A DNA stretch of 64,000 bases, from positions 62,001 to 126,000 of the forward strand of contig NZ_CP080527.1 in assembly GCF_024746815.1 (NCBI RefSeq), in the 5' to 3' direction. The number at the start of each line of letters is the position of its first letter. The stretch's first letter is position 1. This document shows positions 7,458 through 15,521 of this stretch, piece by piece. This DNA comes from Mesorhizobium sp. AR07 (GTDB lineage Bacteria; Pseudomonadota; Alphaproteobacteria; Rhizobiales; Rhizobiaceae). The notes beneath the pieces were generated by a model that saw only the letters and a program-made list of their open reading frames with translations, was not told where the DNA came from and ran no database searches. The position numbers were made by a program, and so were the translations under genes.

Positions 7458-8528
7458 ATGGAACAAGAAGCTCGCTTATCGGGGCTGGATGAATTGCGAG
7501 GCCTGGCGATCGGGCTGGTGGTGCTGTCGCATGTCGGGCCGGTCTTCGGAGAAGGCGGGACGGCCGCCGCTCTGCTGTTTGCGCCGGCGTGGAGCGTGGG
7601 GGTTGACCTGTTCTTTGTGATTTCCGGCCTGGTGGTGGAACGCTCATTGCGAAGCCTGCGCCTCGAGCGCGGTGCGCTCGAGGCGGCCTCCGCCTTCTAT
7701 GTCAGGCGTGCCATGCGGATCGTGCCGCTGGCCTGGTGCGTCGGCGCCATCCTCTCGATCGGGTTGATCATCCCGGGAAGCGGCGTTGAGCCTGCAGACG
7801 CGAAGGCGGCATTCGCCTTCATCTCGAATGCGCATTGGGCGCCCTGTTTCGGGGGCGCCGCAGGATGCGGGAACGCCTTTGCGTTCGCGCCATTCTGGTC
7901 GGTCGCCGCCGAGGTGCAATTCTATCTGCTGGCTCCGCTCCTGGTGTTCCTGCCACCCCGGCGTGCGCTTGTGGCGCTGGCCGGGCTCGTCCTCGTGGTC
8001 GGGGTGTTCACGCTGCGGCCATGGGGCGGGACGCTTTGGACGTTTCGTATCGATGCAGTCGCGGTCGGGCTGGCGATCGGAGCAATCATGGGGACAAGTG
8101 CATGGCCGCGTCTGGCGAAACACCTGCGGGTGATCGGCAACATGGAAGCGGCGTTCTGGATGTCGGTCGCGGCCTTCCTGTTGGCGATCTTGCCGCCGGC
8201 GACGCATGGCGTGGCGACTGCCTTGCTGGCGTTGATGTGCGGATGGATCGTGGCAAGGGCGACCCTGCGGGGCGGTTCCGTTACTTGGCCTGGGCGGATG
8301 CTGCGCCGACTAGGAGGCATCTCCTATGCCCTCTACCTGATCCACCTGCCGGTGCTGGCGCTGTGCAACTGGTCGCTTGGCCATTTCCTGGGTACCCCGG
8401 CGACCGTAACGCTCTCGATCGCGACGGCGATCGGGATGTCTCATGTGCTAACGGCGGTCATGGGAGCTCCGCTCCACCAGCTCGGTCGCCAATGGTCAAA
8501 TCGAACAGTACGGGAGGTGTCGCCGTGA
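7458..8528 (+). CDS. Acyltransferase 3 (OafA/YrhL) family membrane protein
   Basis: 356 residues with about ten hydrophobic segments. The N-terminus LDELRGLAIGLVVLSHVGPVFG holds the family RG motif and a histidine within the first helix. GVDLFFVISGLVVERSL is the second hallmark (F-F-x-I-S-G), and FYVRRAMRIVPL is the third (the Rxx-R-I-x-P segment). Such proteins move acetyl or other acyl groups onto surface sugars at the inner membrane. The C-terminal part YALYLIHLPVLAL is also typical. No periplasmic SGNH domain is attached. The stop overlaps the next start (GTGA). The substrate is unknown; modification of a capsule or O-antigen is possible. Confidence 0.85.
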   Translation: MEQEARLSGLDELRGLAIGLVVLSHVGPVFGEGGTAAALLFAPAWSVGVDLFFVISGLVVERSLRSLRLERGALEAASAFYVRRAMRIVPLAWCVGAILSIGLIIPGSGVEPADAKAAFAFISNAHWAPCFGGAAGCGNAFAFAPFWSVAAEVQFYLLAPLLVFLPPRRALVALAGLVLVVGVFTLRPWGGTLWTFRIDAVAVGLAIGAIMGTSAWPRLAKHLRVIGNMEAAFWMSVAAFLLAILPPATHGVATALLALMCGWIVARATLRGGSVTWPGRMLRRLGGISYALYLIHLPVLALCNWSLGHFLGTPATVTLSIATAIGMSHVLTAVMGAPLHQLGRQWSNRTVREVSP

Positions 8529-8800
8529 CGGAAGAAAATCGTCAATGGTCGCTTGGTGGTGTAGATGTGGATCAGATTCCGCGAGGGGTGAGAGCGCTGG
8601 CGGAGCAACTATTGACGGAGAACGACGGCGATGCCGTGGCAGCGCTCGTCGGGGCATGCTGCGTCATTGGAGCCATGCGCCCGGCGATATCGAGGGGGAT
8701 GGTACGCGATGCATCCTCGTCAGGGGTCGATATAGCGCAAGTGCTGGATGTGTTCGTCCGAAGCGAGCACCAGCCAGAAGAGCAGGACCGGAAATTGTGA
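8525..8800 (+). CDS. Small hypothetical protein coupled to the acyltransferase
   Basis: 91 residues from a GTG that overlaps the acyltransferase stop by four bases (GTGA). It begins VTEENRQWSLGGVDVDQIP and continues with a helical part ALAEQLLTENDGDAVAALVGACCVIGAM. The end is charged (EHQPEEQDRKL). No signal peptide or domain was recognised. Translational coupling suggests it accompanies the acyltransferase or belongs to an element-encoded set. Confidence 0.5.
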   Translation: MTEENRQWSLGGVDVDQIPRGVRALAEQLLTENDGDAVAALVGACCVIGAMRPAISRGMVRDASSSGVDIAQVLDVFVRSEHQPEEQDRKL

Positions 8801-8840
8801 ATTGCGTGTAGCTGCTTGAATTTGTCCGCGATCGCCTGGG

Positions 8841-8872
8841 AAAAAATAGGCTCGGCGAGAGCATTGCCGAGC
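8841..8872 (-). terminator. Rho-independent terminator of the ssb/SNase/lipoprotein operon
   Basis: On the minus strand a 7-bp stem GCTCGGC/GCCGAGC with a 9-base loop is followed by TATTTTTT. It lies about 160 bp beyond the stop of the lipoprotein gene (9032) and is oriented to end that operon. Confidence 0.75.
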
Positions 8873-9031
8873 GGTCATCGGTCGACAGCGAGGGAGACGT
8901 GGTAGTAAATCGGCAAGCTGCGTGACGACACATCCGTAGCGTCGCAGAAGCCAGTCGCGAAAGCTTTGGTTTTGCGACAGGGATCGTTCCGCCGTATGTT
9001 CGTCTCGACCATTGGAGTGTGACGGCGCCGC

Positions 9032-9640
9032 TTAATAGCGGTCGCCGAACAAACCCTTGCTCTTTGGGGGCGAAGGTTCCTGATACGTCCACGGCACGGA
9101 CTTGTAGGACGGTCTTGGGTCTTGGACGTGCCAAGCCTTCCGCCAGTAGTAGAAATTGAGGGGTACTCGGGCCAGCACGCGGCCATCGTCCGACAGGAGG
9201 TCGCAAGCGCAGGCGACGACGGGGCCGTTGTAATATTGCACGCGGCCGGAATAGCCGTTGAGCGCTCCTGGCCGGCAGGCAAAGACGCGGACGCCTGCAG
9301 CAATCATGTCCGGGGCTTCTGCAGGGACGGAGACCGTCTTTATACCTTCCTTCGTGAGCGAGCGCACAGGCACGGTGCTCCAACGCGAGCGGCGCAAAGC
9401 GTTGTTCGCCTGGGCTTCTGTTGGGTAGCCGGTGCGCCGGGTCACGATCGGCGGGAAGCGGCCCCAGTCGGGGGCATATTCCTGCCGGCTGCGGCTGACC
9501 CAACCCGGCTTCCAATAGGGGTCTGTGACCGCAACGGGGCTGGCCAAGGCAGAATGTGAAGCATCCAGCGAACGCCCGGCGCAGCCGGCGAGCAACGCCG
9601 CGGATGCGACGACGGGAAGGATATGGCGAAAGGGACGCAT
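9032..9640 (-). CDS. Lipoprotein of unknown function
   Basis: 202 residues. The start MRPFRHILPVVAS is preceded by GGAG; the lipobox is LLAGC-AGR, cleaved before C20. The mature part is rich in aromatic residues and arginine (DPYWKPGW, RRTGYPTEAQANNALRRSRW, NFYYWRKAWHVQDPRP). Cysteines occur in VFACRPG and VACACDLLSDDG. No domain was recognised. It is the last gene of an operon after the SSB-like and SNase-like genes, 14 bp after the latter, and just before the terminator. VirB7/TrbH-like lipoproteins occur in conjugation clusters, but no specific match is claimed. Confidence 0.6.
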   Translation of the reverse strand: MRPFRHILPVVASAALLAGCAGRSLDASHSALASPVAVTDPYWKPGWVSRSRQEYAPDWGRFPPIVTRRTGYPTEAQANNALRRSRWSTVPVRSLTKEGIKTVSVPAEAPDMIAAGVRVFACRPGALNGYSGRVQYYNGPVVACACDLLSDDGRVLARVPLNFYYWRKAWHVQDPRPSYKSVPWTYQEPSPPKSKGLFGDRY

Positions 9641-9654
9641 GTCGTGCTCCGGGG

Positions 9655-10242
9655 TCATGGATTTGGCGAGGATTTCCGGTACAGCCAAGGCATCTGGAAT
9701 GCACTGGCCCAATTACCGCGATAGGATTTGCGAGCCTCACGCTGGAGCTGGGCGTAGATGGGGATGCGACGATCGGGATCGTCGGGGAGGGTGATGGCTA
9801 TACCGGCTTTCAGCATTTCGCCTGCGACGTCGGCCATTTCGCCGGTTGCGCAACGCGCGACGATGACAGCCTCGTCTTTCCGGACCGGCAAGCAGGCAAC
9901 CCATTTAACCAAGGTGGCCTTCTCGAGCCATGCCACGGCGACAACGCCACATGGCCATGTCTGCTTTCCAAGCCTCGCGGTCTGGCCCAGATCGCAGGCG
10001 TCAACGCCGTAGAGCCGGTACTTTTGTTTGGTTTCGACATCCTGGAACGTCGTGGGCGAGAGGACCACGACGCGCATCGGATTGCTCGCTGCGTGGTCGC
10101 CCGGGGTATAGACGTCGGGCGCCGTGGCGGTATCCAACGTGGGGACCTGCGCTGGGGCGACTGGCGGCATTGTCAGGGCGAGGCCGCAAGATGTCGCGGC
10201 GATCGCAAGAGCAGCGCCAATGGTTTTACGCGCCGGCTTCAC
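9655..10242 (-). CDS. Exported SNase-like (thermonuclease family) protein
   Basis: 195 residues from a GTG overlapping the stop of the SSB-like gene (GTGA). A signal peptide (AALAIAATSCGLALTMPPVAPAQ) leads to a mature SNase-like domain. TTFQDVETKQKYRLYGVDACDLGQ holds the RLYG strand with an acidic pair (D-A-C-D) where the catalytic acids are expected. TWPCGVVAVAWLE, CLPVRKDEAVIVARC and GEMADVAGEMLKAGIA follow the family pattern. It is a paralogue of 550-1149, with the active site better kept. A periplasmic nuclease acting on single-stranded transfer DNA is conceivable next to an SSB, but that is inference. Confidence 0.7.
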   Translation of the reverse strand: MKPARKTIGAALAIAATSCGLALTMPPVAPAQVPTLDTATAPDVYTPGDHAASNPMRVVVLSPTTFQDVETKQKYRLYGVDACDLGQTARLGKQTWPCGVVAVAWLEKATLVKWVACLPVRKDEAVIVARCATGEMADVAGEMLKAGIAITLPDDPDRRIPIYAQLQREARKSYRGNWASAFQMPWLYRKSSPNP

Positions 10243-10574
10243 TGATCGGGTCTCGGGCTGGCGTGAGCGCACAGATCGATGCCTTCGGCGATCACCTCCG
10301 TGGTGGAGTGGATGACGCCGTCCTTCTGATGCATGCTTTCCGACACGCGCGCCTGGACGAGCCCCTTGTCGCCTTTGTGAATCTGGCGCGGCACGAAATC
10401 CGCCATCTTTCCCTCGAAGAAGGTGACCGTCATCCAATCGCTGACTGATTTTCTTTGGCCCTCGTCGTCGAGCCATGACCGGTGGGTGGCGACACTGAGC
10501 TTGACTGTCTTGCCGACCTGGCGCGGTTCCCGACCGACCTTTCCAGGAAGCAAAAGTTGGCCGCTGGTTCCCAT
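10239..10574 (-). CDS. Single-stranded DNA-binding (SSB/OB-fold) protein
   Basis: 111 residues. It has the SSB order of elements: GKVGREPRQVG near the N-terminus, then VKLSVATHRSWLDDEGQ, then SDWMTVTFFEGKMADFV and KGDKGLVQARVSES with a later strand HSTTEVIAEGI. This is the OB-fold pattern of plasmid and phage SSBs. The acidic C-terminal tail (DDIPF) of housekeeping SSB is absent, so this is an element-type SSB. It is the first gene of the ssb, SNase-like, lipoprotein operon, with GTGA coupling to the second. Such proteins coat single-stranded DNA during transfer or replication. Confidence 0.7.
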   Translation of the reverse strand: MGTSGQLLLPGKVGREPRQVGKTVKLSVATHRSWLDDEGQRKSVSDWMTVTFFEGKMADFVPRQIHKGDKGLVQARVSESMHQKDGVIHSTTEVIAEGIDLCAHASPRPDQ

Positions 10575-10643
10575 GACTAACTTCTCTCAAGATTCATTGG
10601 ATCAGTAAACTATCTCACAAATCGCTGTGCAAGTGTCTCGGGC

Positions 10644-11027
10644 TCAAAATCCGGACGGTGGGGGGGGGGCGCTCGTGCCCTGGTCCGGCGCCGGATGCGC
10701 CGGGGTCGGTTCCACGGTGTCGAGCTGGGCGCGGGCGGTCTGATTTTTATGATTTCGGCCAGGGCTGAGGCCACGACCGCATGCTGCGCTGCCCTGCTCG
10801 GCAGGGCGCAGCCCCGTCGTCAGTTGGGCGACAAGCGGATTGATATAGCTGGCAATGTTGCGGCCGGTACGCTGGAAAAGGCGACGAGCGTTTTCATAGG
10901 TGAATGGGCAATCGCGGAGCTCGAGCACGGCTGGAACTGCCACGCGCGGCGTGCCGTATTTGCGCAGCATCAGGATTGCGAACGCCACTTTCGATTGCCG
11001 AAAACGTTCGAACCCTTGTCGCCTCAC
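10644..11027 (-). CDS. Hypothetical protein
   Basis: 127 residues from a GTG start with CCGGAGG about 12 bases upstream. The first 60 residues look structured (VAFAILMLRKYGTPRVAVPAV, then ENARRLFQRTGRNIASYINPL). The last 40 are proline-rich and low complexity, ending PAPDQGTSAPPPPSGF. No domain was recognised. It is the last of a series of small minus-strand genes beginning near 11787. Confidence 0.4.
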   Translation of the reverse strand: MRRQGFERFRQSKVAFAILMLRKYGTPRVAVPAVLELRDCPFTYENARRLFQRTGRNIASYINPLVAQLTTGLRPAEQGSAACGRGLSPGRNHKNQTARAQLDTVEPTPAHPAPDQGTSAPPPPSGF

Positions 11028-11076
11028 TCGGCTTGTCGCCTCCGGCCACTAGGTCGGTCCCGATCGCCGTCCGGCT

Positions 11077-11250
11077 TCAGCGGTCCAGGAGGACCTGAGC
11101 GAAAGAGCTGCAAATGCGTGTGTTGTTGAGGGCGGCGCATTCGGTTTTCGCATACGCGCAGACGATCGCCGGGTAACTCGACCACGATCGACCTACCGCC
11201 AAGGTTGACGGATTGTCGAACACTTCGACGCTGCGGAGCTGAATTTTCAT
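11077..11250 (-). CDS. Small cysteine-containing ORF
   Basis: 57 residues: MKIQLRSVEVFDNPS, then a middle part VCAYAKTECAALNNTRICSSF with three cysteines. It starts 10 bases after the stop of the next upstream small ORF. No ribosome binding site stands out. The reading is plausible because the frame is free of stops and its amino acids are better balanced than those of the long overlapping minus-strand frame. Confidence is low. Confidence 0.3.
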   Translation of the reverse strand: MKIQLRSVEVFDNPSTLAVGRSWSSYPAIVCAYAKTECAALNNTRICSSFAQVLLDR

Positions 11251-11259
11251 GGCGCAACC

Positions 11260-11406
11260 TCACACGCGGAAATGAGCGACAAGCGCCTGGTTGGCGCGAT
11301 CCGACACCACGGCGCAGGCGCAAAGCTTGAACGGTCCTGTCGCGATCCGTGATCGCCGGCACTGGGAAATGCCTGTCAGGCAATCGATACGCTGAATTCG
11401 CGCCAT
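11260..11406 (-). CDS. Small cysteine-containing ORF
   Basis: 48 residues: MARIQRIDCLTGISQCRRSR, then FKLCACAVVSDRANQALVAHF. Four cysteines fall in the first 30 residues. It lies between 11443-11787 and 11077-11250 on the same strand, so it would be in one transcript with them. A zinc-binding or disulfide peptide is possible. No homologue is recognised. Confidence 0.3.
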   Translation of the reverse strand: MARIQRIDCLTGISQCRRSRIATGPFKLCACAVVSDRANQALVAHFRV

Positions 11407-11442
11407 GCCGCAGCTGTTGCAGCGGCATCCGACTGGACGAAT

Positions 11443-11787
11443 TCAGCGGCTTCGTGGGCGGCCTTGCCTGATGTCGCTGCGAGCCTTCTGAATCTGCTGT
11501 TCGAGCGCGAAATAGCGAGCCGTAATCGAGTTCAGCTTTGTGAAAAACTGCCTGCTCTGCGCAGGGTTGCCCGGCGCAGGCGGAGGAAAGAAAGCAAAAA
11601 GAGCGTCCCGATCCGCGTCTAATTGTTCCAGCTCCGAGCAGAGGCGGCAAATCTCGTGGTCATCCGTCGCGGAACGCTGATTTGATGCACGGCGGTTGGC
11701 ACGTGTGGAGTTAGTCTGCCGAGCCACATCGTTTGACGAAAGTACAATCGTATCCAAGGCGCTTCCTCCACGCCGGGTTGTGGTCAT
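11443..11787 (-). CDS. Hypothetical protein with coiled-coil character
   Basis: 114 residues. The second half DHEICRLCSELEQLDADRDALFAFF and FFTKLNSITARYFALEQQIQKARSDI is strongly helical, with heptad-like hydrophobic spacing. The N-terminal 40 residues are polar and Ser/Thr/Arg rich. It is divergent from the LuxR-type gene at 11953. A regulatory or structural role for an element is possible; nothing specific is seen. Confidence 0.45.
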   Translation of the reverse strand: MTTTRRGGSALDTIVLSSNDVARQTNSTRANRRASNQRSATDDHEICRLCSELEQLDADRDALFAFFPPPAPGNPAQSRQFFTKLNSITARYFALEQQIQKARSDIRQGRPRSR

Positions 11788-11952
11788 CCAATCTAGAATA
11801 ATGCGGGTTGCAGTCTATGTATACTGGCGGTTTCGCCTGTCACTTTTGACACCTCGTGAGGCGCTGGAATTTCGCGTGGAGCAACCTTAATTAGATGACC
11901 GCCGGAATGGCTTGGATAGCTGCACGTCGATGACAAGGAGGTATGGCTGGAC

Positions 11953-12690
11953 ATGGCGCAATCTGTGACTGATTTTCATGGCATAACTGAGCGAATTAGG
12001 GCAGTTGCCTCTCCTACGGACGCAACGGAGCTTTTGAACACAATTGTCAAAGCCTACGGCCTAGAGACGGCCGCCTTCCTTACCGTCAGGCCGGTTTACG
12101 AGGAGCCGAGTCAGCCATTCTATGTGACCACATATTCGCCTGACTGGGTGAAACGCTACATCGACAAGAGGTTTTTCGACATCGATCCTGTGCTTCTCCA
12201 TGGGCTGCGTGCTGTGACATTGGTCGATTGGAAGGAGATCGACCTATCAGACAAGTCCGTACGCACGTTCTTCGGTGAAGCGAGGGAACACGGGGTCGGA
12301 AAGCATGGCGTCACGATCCCGGTTAGGGGTGCTGACGGCGAACGCGGCATTCTGAGCGTAACGAGCAACGAGGACGCAGCAGGGTGGCAGGCGTTTCTCA
12401 AATCCCAGGTTCGTGACTTCCAGCCTCTCGCAGGCGAATTTCACAATGCTATCAGCCGAATCCAAGGAACGCCCCTCCATCAGACGGCCTGCTCTGATAG
12501 AGAGATCGAATGTCTGAGGTGGTACGCGAGGGGAGAGAAGGTCAAGAGGACCGGGGAGATATTGTCTCTGTCCCCTCGCACAGTTCGATTTCATCTTGAT
12601 CTGGCACGGGCCAAGCTGGGCGCCAAAAGCTTGACGCATGCAGTTGCGATCGCGACAGAGCGCGGGCTCTTCTTCCAAAAACTGTTTTGA
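11953..12690 (+). CDS. LuxR-type quorum-sensing regulator, TraR-like
   Basis: 245 residues, with AAGGAGG upstream of the ATG. Residues about 10-150 are an autoinducer-binding domain: YSPDWVKRYIDKRFFDIDPV carries the conserved W, Y and D-P residues that line the acyl-homoserine lactone pocket. Residues about 175-240 are the LuxR HTH: CSDREIECLRWYARGEK, then GEILSLSPRTVRFHLDLARAKLGA. Size and layout match TraR-type activators, which control conjugative transfer of rhizobial plasmids and ICEs. No LuxI-type synthase lies in the window, so it is an orphan here. No perfect tra-box was found upstream. Confidence 0.85.
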   Translation: MAQSVTDFHGITERIRAVASPTDATELLNTIVKAYGLETAAFLTVRPVYEEPSQPFYVTTYSPDWVKRYIDKRFFDIDPVLLHGLRAVTLVDWKEIDLSDKSVRTFFGEAREHGVGKHGVTIPVRGADGERGILSVTSNEDAAGWQAFLKSQVRDFQPLAGEFHNAISRIQGTPLHQTACSDREIECLRWYARGEKVKRTGEILSLSPRTVRFHLDLARAKLGAKSLTHAVAIATERGLFFQKLF

Positions 12691-12786
12691 TCGGTAGCCA
12701 AGCGTTTCGCGAGAAGGGCTCGCCGGCAATAAGCTCCGGAAAGGCGACGCGACGCTCCGAGGGTAGAACGGTGGTCAACCAAATGG

Positions 12787-13137
12787 CTATTCGCAAACCA
12801 TACGGTACCGCTTGCCGGACGCGCTGACGCTCTTGCAGACAAGCGGCTTGTGCGGCCCGGAAGAGGAGAGCGGAGGACTAGCGACCCGCGGCATGCGTCT
12901 CCTTGATGTCCTGTGAGTTGCCGTACGGCGCGGTTCGAACCTTTCCGGCTCCTGTGGCGCTACCGGAAACACGCTGGCTTCGATTTGTGGCTGTTGCAGG
13001 CGAGGCGGCTCTTTGTCAAAGAATCGCCTAGCATCCAGCGGTCTTGGAATAATCACCGTACCATCATCGCTGCGTGCGCAGCCGCTGCCCAACAGCAAAG
13101 CCAGCCCGAGGAAAAAAGGCAGTATCCGTTCAAACAT
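12787..13137 (-). CDS. Small lipoprotein of unknown function
   Basis: 116 residues starting MFERILPFFLGLALLLGSGC, which is a lipoprotein signal with lipobox LGSGC-ARS. The mature part is basic and proline-rich (PRPLDARRFFDKEPPRLQQP), with two cysteines near the end (LVCKSVSASG and MVCE). The frame extends upstream to 13392, but that part is low complexity and rejected. It is convergent with the LuxR-type gene. An outer-membrane attached accessory protein is likely. Confidence 0.5.
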   Translation of the reverse strand: MFERILPFFLGLALLLGSGCARSDDGTVIIPRPLDARRFFDKEPPRLQQPQIEASVFPVAPQEPERFEPRRTATHRTSRRRMPRVASPPLSSSGPHKPLVCKSVSASGKRYRMVCE

Positions 13138-13682
13138 AAGTACACCCCTGCCGGGCATATACCCCGGCTTGCGGGTCGCCGACAACCGGCGGAATGGCGC
13201 AGGCACGTTGAGGCAAGAACCGTGGCCACAATGAACCCTAGGCGGACCGGCCGCTTGCACCAGTGGCGGGCAGTGATGCCGAATGTTTCGGAAGGCGTCA
13301 CCTTGGCCGAAAGGCTCAGCCGACTTGTGTGATGGTAATCGTCGCAGGCAAGGTGGTCGCACACGGCCTCTGCTTTTTCCCATCACCAGCAAGGCTCCGC
13401 GACCTGACCGTCGTTGCGTCGAGATCCCGGAGACCGAGGCGAAGGGCGAAGCTCTATACGCCGGCCTGGATCACCGTGGGTGGACGAATTCAATGGGGCA
13501 GCAGTGGCGGGAACAGATGTCACAATCGACGCCTATTGGCTAAATGTCTCGGTCGGGTTGCCACGCGCAATTTGAAGGTAGTTAGGCTGAGCGGCCCGGC
13601 GACGCGTAAAGCTGGTGATCCTGGGTCTCCATCTTTACCCAAAAAATAGGTGAAACAGTTTCTTTCAGTATGGCTGATTTAT
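13138..13682. other. Region without a supported gene
   Basis: About 545 bp between the lipoprotein start and the first IS5-family copy. Several frames are open, but none gives a credible protein or start. It probably holds the lipoprotein promoter and sequence interrupted by the insertion. Confidence 0.4.
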
Positions 13683-14842
13683 GAGACCTGTGCGCGGGAA
13701 GCATTTAGCATTGATTTTGTTTGATCTTTTCCGCTTCCGGGGTAAAGGGTGCAAAGTATCAGCGCTGACGTCGTCGGCTGTATCTTCTGACGCTCTCGTG
13801 TGAGCGTCAGTGGTGTTTTTGCCCGCTATCCAGCCATACCGAGGACCTTCAAACTGCGTTTCATATTGTAGGCGATGGCAGTGAGGCGAATTTGAACGCC
13901 TGCCTTTGCAAGCCCTCGCCATCGCATCCGGCGAAGGCCGTAGCTTCGTTTCCACGTGCCAAAGATCTTCTCGATCCGGCCACGAATGCGATGGATCGGT
14001 TGGTTCCAGGCCTCAAGGCGTGCCAGTGTTTCGGCTTCGTCCCGTCCCCACATGCCGGTGGCGACGATGTGTGGCGTTCCACCCTTGGCACGCACCGCGT
14101 CGCCGAAATGATTGCCGCGATAGGCGCTATCGGCAAACACCTGGCCGGGATTGTCAGGCAGAGCATCGGGACCGGCCTTGCCGTCGTTGATGTTGGCGGG
14201 TGTGACGGCGATCTCCTCGACCAGAGCTGTATCGGCGTCGGCACCGACATGGGCCTTGAAGCCATGAACCGCTGGTCGACCCTTATGCTTGACCCAATGG
14301 CCCTCTTCGTCATCCTCACTGGCCGAGGCGATGATCGTCGCATCGACAAGCGTACCGGTCTTCACCTGAATAGCTTTGGCCTTGAGCTGGCCGGTGATCT
14401 CGTCGAACAGCGTCTTGTCCAGACCATGGGCCACAAGGGCCTTTCGAAAACGCACGAAAGCCGTTCGCTCAGGTGTCGGCTCTTGAGCCGAAAACCCGCA
14501 GAACCGTCGGAACGAACGATCCTCTGTCGTCCAACGCCTCGGCAAGCTTGACGTCGGACAAGTCGTACCAGATCGACAGCAGCATCGCCTTGAACAAGGC
14601 CTCTGGCGGCCAGGCAGGCTCGCCCTTCGAAGAGCAGGAAATCCCACAAAGGGCCTGATCGATCGGCACCCAGTCAATCAGTCTGGCAAGCGCATCCAAA
14701 GACGAATGCTGGCCGCGATCAACGGCAAAACCAAACTTTTCCTGACCAATGCGCCGACGTGTCATCGCATCCCTCAATCCATTGTACTGATTGAGAGAAT
14801 CACAGATCAACACGCCAGTCCAGACACCCGCGCACAGGTCTC
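13683..14842 (-). mobile_element. IS5-family insertion sequence, copy 1 (1160 bp)
   Basis: Bounded by 16-bp terminal inverted repeats GAGACCTGTGCGCGGG. It is identical in length to copy 2 (26223-27382), which lies in the opposite orientation. One difference was noticed between the copies: a synonymous base (14371 region, A against C read on the plus strand of copy 1). The flanking five bases (TTTAT / ATTAC) do not match, so no target duplication is visible here. Confidence 0.85.
13826..14765 (-). CDS. IS5-family transposase read in two frames, copy 1
   Basis: Frame A begins MTRRRIGQEKFGFAV (start 14765) and ends at 14469 after GSFVPTVLRVFGSRADT. Frame B continues the homology from DRSFRRFCGFSAQEPTPERT (about 14527) to 13826. 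The DDE residues are in frame B: TLVDATIIAS, VFADSAYRG and the YREK-like GRIEKIFGTWKRSYG. Both window copies carry the same shift, so it is either a programmed frameshift, as known in IS5 subgroups, or an inactive element that still moved or was duplicated. No classic slippery run was recognised at the overlap. Confidence 0.75.
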
Positions 14843-14876
14843 ATTACCTGTTCTAGGAAGGACCATCCCGATCAAA

Positions 14877-15521
14877 TCACGCCCCGCTCGGGAGTCTCTC
14901 CTTGACGCGCGTGCCGGCGAGCTCAAAGAGCGCGCAGGCTATCTCGTCCTCGGTCCAGCCGGATTCCGCAGCGCGCTGAACCAATTGATCGAGGGCCGGT
15001 TCCAAGGCGAGTTGGCACTGAAGGGCGCGGACCGGATGGTCTACCCAGCTTGGGTGCGCGATCGCAATGCTTGATCGCTTCGTTGCAGGCCATGGGCTCT
15101 CGCCCCTCTCCTTTTGCCAAACGAGGCGCACCAGCTCACGTGTTGTTCGTGCGCGGCTCGGCAACCGCTTCATCTTCTCAACTAGCCGCTCCAGCGATCC
15201 CTCGCGTTCCAACTCCCTAAAGAAATGACGCGGCGTGGCGCTACTGAGCCCGTGCATCTGGGCCAGGTTCCACACATACGGATAGTCGACCATGAAATCG
15301 GTTCGAGGCGAGACCTTGGACGGTTGAGCCTCGGTCAGGATGCCGCCGCCCACGAGCCGATCGGCCCTCTCGATGATTTGGCGCACCCTCGGTGTCGACA
15401 AGTCATGTTCCTGCGCCAGGTCGGCGAAGCGCTTACCCTTCAGAAAGCCTTCGACCAAGGCGACGTTCCTATCGACGTTCGAGCTAAAACCCCAACAGGC
15501 CCGCAGTTTTTCCAGCATCAT
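14877..15521 (-). CDS. Putative DNA-binding protein with sigma-4-like HTH
   Basis: 214 residues. Residues about 25-55 (VEGFLKGKRFADLAQEHDLSTPRVRQIIERADRL) form a helix-turn-helix of the sigma-70 region 4 or resolvase type. The C-terminal part QLVQRAAESGWTEDEIACALFELA resembles a helix found in small rhizobial regulators. The two methionines at the start both fit. The stop lies 35 bp from the right end of IS5 copy 1, so the last residues or downstream genes may have been altered by the insertion. Probable regulator of element genes; the target is unknown. Confidence 0.5.
   Translation of the reverse strand: MMLEKLRACWGFSSNVDRNVALVEGFLKGKRFADLAQEHDLSTPRVRQIIERADRLVGGGILTEAQPSKVSPRTDFMVDYPYVWNLAQMHGLSSATPRHFFRELEREGSLERLVEKMKRLPSRARTTRELVRLVWQKERGESPWPATKRSSIAIAHPSWVDHPVRALQCQLALEPALDQLVQRAAESGWTEDEIACALFELAGTRVKERLPSGA

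Noticed and set aside
8664..9740. Long minus-strand ORF of 358 residues
   Set aside because: It overlaps better supported genes in other frames; its composition is arginine/proline-rich shadow sequence.
11690..11952. tra-box upstream of the LuxR-type gene
   Set aside because: No 18-bp dyad close to the TraR consensus could be found; only short partial matches such as CTGCACGTCG.
14877..15521. Assignment of the HTH protein as a sigma factor
   Set aside because: Only a region-4-like helix-turn-helix is seen; no region 2 is present.
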